This document shows positions 58,989-64,000 of a stretch of DNA of 64,000 nucleotides, piece by piece. A model generated the notes under the pieces. That model was not told where the DNA came from. It made no database searches and saw only the letters and a program-made list of their open reading frames with translations. Numbering within the stretch: the first letter of the stretch is position 1; the number at the start of each line of letters is the position of its first letter. This DNA comes from Lathyrus oleraceus (taxonomy: Eukaryota > Streptophyta > Magnoliopsida > Fabales > Fabaceae). The position numbers and the translations under genes are program-made. The DNA lies in contig NC_066581.1 of the NCBI RefSeq assembly GCF_024323335.1, positions 442,085,816 through 442,149,815 on the forward strand, written 5' to 3'.

Positions 58989-61264
58989 TAATCCAGAATT
59001 AATCACAACCACATGATCTAGCGTGCAAAAGCAATCAAACGGTCCATATTTAAACATCAAAACGCACAGCTTCATTAATTGAGTCAGCAACACACATCAT
59101 CAGTCAACACACACATGGCATGGTCAAATAAATCAGAACCAAACATTCACACACATAAGCGCCTACATGGAAGACAACTCAGCTAAATGAAACGATGCGT
59201 TTCATTAAATGATTTGGCACGCACACTCAGTGTTCAGCTGTACGCATGGCATAGTCAAACAAATCCTGGCCAATCGCTCATCCAAGCAAGCATACACGTG
59301 GATCCAGCAAGGCAAAACCCCAGCAATTATAGAGACGACGGAGCTAAGCTCCGGTCGTCTTCCCAGGCGAGCTAGACGGTGGCGCCGCCGTGGAAAAATG
59401 CAGAAATGAACAAAATCTATATCAATCGAATCATCTTTCAACAAGGAATCCAAATATGCTAATGGATCAACCTAATTCCTCCTAACTTTTCCAGATCGAA
59501 CATATACATATTTGAGATCCAAACTTCAAGTTCATCATACATGCTCAGTATTCATCCATTTTCAAATCTAATCATATCTACATGATCCATGCAACATGAA
59601 CTACACATCTATGTACATAAAACAGCAAAAAGAGAGGATGAAATTTTGGTCACCTTGAAATGGAAGCTTCTGAAATCGTATCCTCAAACTCTCATATGCT
59701 CCAGATCATCTCCTCTATCCTTGCCTTGAAGCTTTATGCAAGAAGCAATGCTTGAAACCTTCTGAATTCGCCTCAATTTCCAAGTTCCATCTTCATGCTC
59801 ATGTACATGAACTGCTCGAATTCTGGATCAATTGATCAAAACAATGGTTGATTCTTGCTCAGAATTGCATGAGGATCAAGAATCTACAAAAATATTTGGT
59901 GTTTGTGTGGAGAAACTGAAGAATCGAAGAGAGAGAAAATTTGGAGAATTTCTTGAATTTTGATCTCAAAAGTTAGTTATGGTGGTTATGGCTAGGGTTT
60001 CTGTATTTATACTTCATGCTAATCACCATGCTAATCATATTTTCCCTTGGCTAATCATGATTAATGAGATATGAAGTGATTTGCAAAAATGAAAAATGAG
60101 CTCATTATGGCCATGCTACACGTGAGACATCCCATGCAAGGCTTGAATTCACTCAAAATCATCCAATGGTTATGATGGAATGGTTAATTTGCTTGTATCA
60201 TAAGCCAAATTTGAATTATGGAAATTCCCTCCAAAATGAACACATGAGAAATGATGAGCATACACACTTTTCCCATGCATGGAAAAGGCTATTTTGAGAT
60301 GTCTTGATCAAGAGAAACATTTTGCAAAAAGAATGGACCAAATTGGAGCATTGCATCAAAAGTTATGCCACTTTGAATTTCCATGCACACCTTGTGATCA
60401 AATGACCATAACTTCTCAACCATTCATCATATGGGTATGAATTAGGACTTTTTGGAAAGGGGAGACAAAGATCTACAACTGTCATGTCCACCAAAAATCC
60501 ATTTGAAACATCTTTCATCTTGAAAAGTCAAGTTGAATATGGACCAAAAACTTGCAAAATTTGGAAACTTTGAATTACAGGTCACTTTCCATTTTTAGTA
60601 ACTTTTGCCCTGACCTTTGAATCTTCCAGATGAATGTTTAAAATGATAAATGGACCTCTTTTGAACATGATTGAGGTGTCTCAACTCATTTCCCCATCTC
60701 ATAGCCCTCAGTTGACTGCACAGTTGACTTTTTGGTCCTCAGATGACCTTTAAATGCCTTGATCCTCTTGAGCCTCTACAACTTGGGGAAATTGCTCAAA
60801 AATGTAACCCTAGCTCATGTAAACTCCTCATAACAATCATGTGATCCTCATCCCCAGCAAATACATCATCTCTCTGAGAAACCCTAGTTGGAAGAATAAC
60901 ATTGATTAGGGTTGACCAGAGGTCACAACCCTAATTCAGAGGAACTTGAGGAAGAACTCTTAAACCCTTGATGATGATAGAACCATGATGATGGTAATAT
61001 ATCCTTGCAAACAAGATGATACTCAAGACCTTTGAAGAATCAAGAAACCCTAATGAAAAGCAAAGCCTCAGATGGTTGATCATCAATTCATAGAGACCCT
61101 CAGGCTTGAATCATGTAACTTTTCCATCTTTTTGAAAAGAATTTGGAGGATGATCTTCTTATCTTCATATGAGATGCAAAATGCAATGCCTAATGCTCTA
61201 CAATATGAAATGCAATGTGTCAAACTAGTCTTAAGAAGAGGAGGGCAAATTTTGAGGTGTTACA
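58989..61264 (-). repeat. Ogre2 5' LTR, truncated
   Basis: 2276 bases aligned over their whole length with 50000-52275, with scattered substitutions. The inner 2.95 kb of the LTR is missing. Confidence 0.88.
60004..60011 (-). promoter_or_regulatory. putative TATA box, Ogre2 5' LTR
   Basis: TATAAATA on the minus strand, retained in the truncated LTR. Confidence 0.5.
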
Positions 61265-61269
61265 TTATC
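61265..61269. repeat. TSD of Ogre2, right copy
   Basis: TTATC, identical to 39980-39984. Confidence 0.9.
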
Positions 61270-62313
61270 CTTTTGAAGAACAGACTGAGATACATACTGA
61301 ATTGAAGCAGAAAAACCAACCTGCCTATTATTCAGTATATGCTGTCAATGATGAATGTCAAAACATTCTGATTGACATTCAAACAGTATGCTATGTACCA
61401 GGTCTGTTACTCTCTTGATAAACAGACAGAAATACATGTTGAGTTATAACAGACAGGATTATAACGTGCAGAAGGAAAACAAACACAGGAAATTGTTAAC
61501 CCAATTCGGTGCAACATCACCTACTCTGGGGGCATACCAAGCCAGGAAGAAGATCCACTATCGGTAGTATTGATTCAGAGTTAAACTCTCCCGTTTACAA
61601 CTTTTCACTTAATCCCTACCCAATGCAATCTATACCTAGGAACTCATAGATAGAAACCACCAGTTTCCATTCCTATCACTACAATTTCAAAATAATGCTA
61701 AACAAATTGAACTTGCTTCACAGCTTAGTTCAAGACCATGACAACTCTTACCTACAGGCTTTGAGTTACAAAATAATCTCAGCTTTGAGCACTGAGAAAC
61801 ACATGGTAACCTTCCCACAGGTTGGGAGGTTTACCTCACACACACCCCTAATTTTTTACATTGTTTGAGGCTCACTTAACCTAGGTTACATTCTGCTATT
61901 TATAACCTAAACACCCAACTGGATTTGGGCCTTAGAAATCACAGCAAGCTTCTCCTTTGCTGTTACAAAGTCAACAGAAAGCTTCTGCTACAATCAAGGT
62001 CTTCAATCTTTTAGTTCCTAAAATATCTCCATATCTATCTCCATATTTAGAAACTGTATATTCTGATTGAGTCTTTAAGACCTCCACAAGGAAGTTAGGA
62101 TATTCACCAAATATCCTCACTAATCCCAGAATATATGCCTGAATTAACTAATTCAGTTTTCTACACATGTGTGATGTCACAGTCACGATGTCGTGACATC
62201 GTACATGACATGTTGGTCCAGATGTTGAACTTCTTCAACCCAACATATTAAAACAACAGAGGTGATTACATTATTTGTTTTGCAAAATTAATGGAAATCC
62301 TAAGGTATTAACA
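61270..62313 (-). repeat. element B 5' LTR, right part
   Basis: Matches 34713-35757. TATA box at 61897-61904. Ends TATTAACA. Confidence 0.88.
61897..61904 (-). promoter_or_regulatory. putative TATA box, B 5' LTR
   Basis: TATAAATA on the minus strand, same context as 35341-35348. Confidence 0.55.
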
Positions 62314-62318
62314 GGATG
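62314..62318. repeat. TSD of element B, right copy
   Basis: GGATG, identical to 33984-33988. Confidence 0.88.
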
Positions 62319-63055
62319 GTACGGTGTGGCGATTCTATGCTTGACATTATATTTCTGCAGTAGGTTTTCCATCAATTTATTAGGAAGTGGGCACCTTCGT
62401 CATTAATCAGTGCTCTTGGTACCCCAAACCGTGCTTAGATACTATTTTTGAGGAAATTGATTACCACCTTTGCATCATTCGTGGGCAGTGCAACTGCTTC
62501 CACCCATTTTGACACATAGTCAACCGCAACCAGAATGTATTGCTTTCCAAAGGAAGGTGGGAGGGGTCCCATAAAATCTATCCCCCATACATCGAATAGT
62601 TCGACTTCTAACATGGCATTCTGAGGCATCTGATTTCTTTTAGATATGTTGCCTGTTCTTTGACATCTGTCGCACTCTTTTACCATTGCTTGTGCATCTT
62701 TGAACAATGTGGGCCAGTATAATCCAGACTGGAGGACTTTGGCTGCGGTTCTGCCTCCGCTAAAATGTCCTCCATATTCTGAGTTATGACAGGCTTTTAA
62801 AATGTCCCTCTACTCTTCCTCTGGAACACATCTCCTGACTAGGCCATCTAATCCCTTTTTGTAAAGGAATGGATCGTCCCATACATAGAACCTACAATCA
62901 TGCAAAAACTTTTTTCGTCTGTTAGAGTCAAAGTCATCAGGTATCAGTCCACCTACCACAAAGTTCGCGTAATCGGCGAACCATGGGATATGCGTAACGG
63001 CTAGAATGCGTTCGTCCATGAACTCATCTCTGATGGGGTGCGTTTCTTCTTTTTC
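62314..63055 (-). pseudogene. pol: Athila integrase, N-terminal half
   Basis: From RNase H it continues EFMDERILAVTHIPWFADYA and VRRCVPEEE, then the HHCC zinc finger ([12 protein letters not shown] ... CDRCQRTGN), and the catalytic core with [20 protein letters not shown] (first Asp) and [16 protein letters not shown]. Beyond FLKN a stop and frame break occur, but IND.GAHF, the second-Asp region, is still readable. The sequence ends at the ACACCGTACCATCC stretch, where B inserted. An in-frame stop also splits PEEE from RDIL. Confidence 0.85.
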
Positions 63056-64000
63056 TTAAATTGGAGTCATCCGAGACAAGTGATCAGCAATAGTGTTTTC
63101 ACTACCCTTTTTGTCTCTGATTTCCAGATCGAAATCCTGTAGTAGGAGGATCCATCGCAGCAGCCTCGGCTTGGATTCCTGTTTTGCAAAAAGATATTTC
63201 AAAGCAGCATGGTCAGTATATACAACCTTTGATCCCAGGAGATAGGATCTGAATTTGTCAAAAGCGTATACCATCGCCAGGAGTTCTTTTTCTGTGGTTG
63301 CATAGTTCATTTGAGTAGGGTTGAGTACATGGTTTGCATAGTAGATCACATGCAAGAGCTTCTCCTTGCATTTCCCTAGTACCGCCCCCACTGCGTTATC
63401 ACTTGCATCACACATTCTCTCAAAAGGAAGGGACCAATCTGGGGCAATAACTATGGATGCTGACACCAGCTCCTTCTTTAAGGTCTCGAAGGCTTTTCTG
63501 CATTCTTTGTCAAATAAGAATGGGGTATCTTTTACAAGTAAATTAGTCAATGGTTTGGAAATCTTGGAGAAATCTTTTATGAACCTGCGGTAGAAACCCG
63601 CATGTCCTAAGAAGCTTCGGATTCCTTTTTCATTCACCGGTGGTGGTAAATTTGCTATTACCTCCACTTTTGCTATGTCTACTTCGATACCTTTGTTAGA
63701 GATCTTGTGTCCCAAGACTATTCCTTCACGGACCATGAAGTGACATTTTTCCCAATTCAGGATCAAATTTGTTTGCTAGCATCTCTCTAAAACAAGTGAC
63801 AGGTTAGTCAAAAAATTATCAAGTGAAGAACCGAATACAGAGAAGTCATCCATAAATACTTCCATATACTTTTCGAGCATGTCAGCAAAAATAGAAGTCA
63901 TACACCTTTGAAAGGTGGCTGGTGCATTGCACAAGCCAAATGGCATTCTTCTATAAGCAAAAATACCATAAGGGAAGGTGAATGCAGTCTTCTCTTGGTC
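63056..64000 (-). pseudogene. pol: Athila reverse transcriptase (3' part) and RNase H
   Basis: From the window edge: FPYGIFAYRRMPFGLCNAPA, then the catalytic FMDDF, an in-frame stop before [47 protein letters not shown], and RNase H with [29 protein letters not shown] and [10 protein letters not shown]. This is gypsy-type RT followed directly by one RNase H, without the second archaeal RNase H of the Ogre elements. The RT N-terminal part lies beyond the window. Confidence 0.9.

Larger units (their letters stand above)
39985..61264 (-). mobile_element. Ogre-type element 'Ogre2', 5' part deleted, carrying copia C
   Basis: It runs TGTCGCAACG to GGTGTTACA with TSD TTATC. Without C it is about 14.2 kb. 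Minus-strand order: truncated 5' LTR (58989-61264), end of gag-pro, intron, pol, 3' UTR with hairpin arrays, PPT, 3' LTR (39985-52275 including C, 5230 bases net). The part of the 5' LTR nearest the PBS, the PBS, any ORF1 and most of gag are missing as one deletion ending at 58985-58989. Pol reads in one frame but with eight stops. Confidence 0.9.
33989..62313 (-). mobile_element. non-coding copia-like element 'B', interrupted by Ogre2
   Basis: LTRs of 1769 (33989-35757) and 1768 bases (39261-39984 joined to 61270-62313) run TGAAATTC to TATTAACA, with TSD GGATG. The PBS at 39247-39258 matches initiator tRNA-Met, and the polypurine tract GCCAAAGGGGGAGAT abuts TGTTAATACC, a copia-type arrangement. 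The 3.5 kb between the LTRs encodes no recognisable gag or pol, so B is a non-autonomous large retrotransposon derivative that needed proteins from another element. LTR copies differ by a visible few percent. Confidence 0.85.
28514..64000 (-). mobile_element. Athila-type Ty3/gypsy element 'A', 3' LTR to RT
   Basis: LTR ends TGATC/GATCA; five bases before the left end are ACAAA (the matching TSD would be beyond the window). Order on the minus strand from the right edge is: RT and RNase H (63056-64000), integrase (62314-63055, then 33434-33988 after element B), a spacer with GC-rich palindromes, an env-like ORF (31431-32576), a non-coding stretch, a polypurine tract and the 3' LTR (28514-29954). 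An ORF downstream of pol and this ORF's sequence type are Athila hallmarks. The 5' LTR and gag lie outside the window. All genes are broken. Confidence 0.85.

Overview
This is plant nuclear DNA made almost entirely of LTR retrotransposons nested inside each other. I see no host gene, rRNA or tRNA gene. Long LTRs beginning TGTAAGACCC or TGTAACACC, Ogre-type elements with an extra ORF upstream of gag and an intron between gag-pro and pol, and an Athila element point to a large-genome legume, most likely tribe Fabeae (pea, vetch, lentil or grass pea). That assignment is inference; no species-diagnostic gene is present.

Layout, resolved from LTR ends, primer sites, polypurine tracts and target-site duplications (TSDs). 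(1) 1-1821: an Ogre-type LTR cut by the window start. (2) 1822-3762: old unassigned DNA with a plant-mobile-domain-like pseudogene fragment. (3) An old plus-strand Ogre-type LTR, called P, at 3763-6272 and 26791-28513. (4) A solo LTR, S, 6273-26785 (TSD TGTCT), inside P. (5) Ogre1, 9877-25526 (TSD GAAAG), inside S: both LTRs, PBS, ORF1, a shortened gag, an intron, pol and a long repeat-rich 3' UTR. (6) An Athila element, A, from 28514 past the right edge, inside P; it carries an env-like ORF and pol. (7) A non-coding copia-like element, B, 33989-62313 (TSD GGATG), inside the A integrase gene. (8) Ogre2, 39985-61264 (TSD TTATC), inside the right LTR of B. (9) A deleted Ty1/copia element, C, 41192-48247 (TSD CAAAC), inside the 3' LTR of Ogre2. 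This is a five-deep nest: C in Ogre2 in B in A in P. All elements except P are read on the minus strand.

None of these elements looks autonomous. Ogre1 lacks the gag body and protease and has two pol frameshifts. Ogre2 has lost most of its 5' LTR, the PBS and most of gag, and has eight nonsense codons but no frameshift in pol. A is full of stops and split by B. B has no coding region. C keeps gag-protease but has lost most of integrase, RT and RNase H.

The most interesting signal is structural. The U5 ends of five diverged Ogre-type LTRs, and the 3' UTRs of both Ogre elements, are packed with short stem-loops. Their loops and spacers are conserved, while the stems change on both arms together, so pairing is kept. 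At least four hairpin families behave this way (TACT-loop, TACGTA-spaced, ACTCA..GATGA-loop and CTGAAY-loop), and a fifth lies just after pol. This suggests either selected RNA structure or a template-switch process that keeps rebuilding perfect palindromes.
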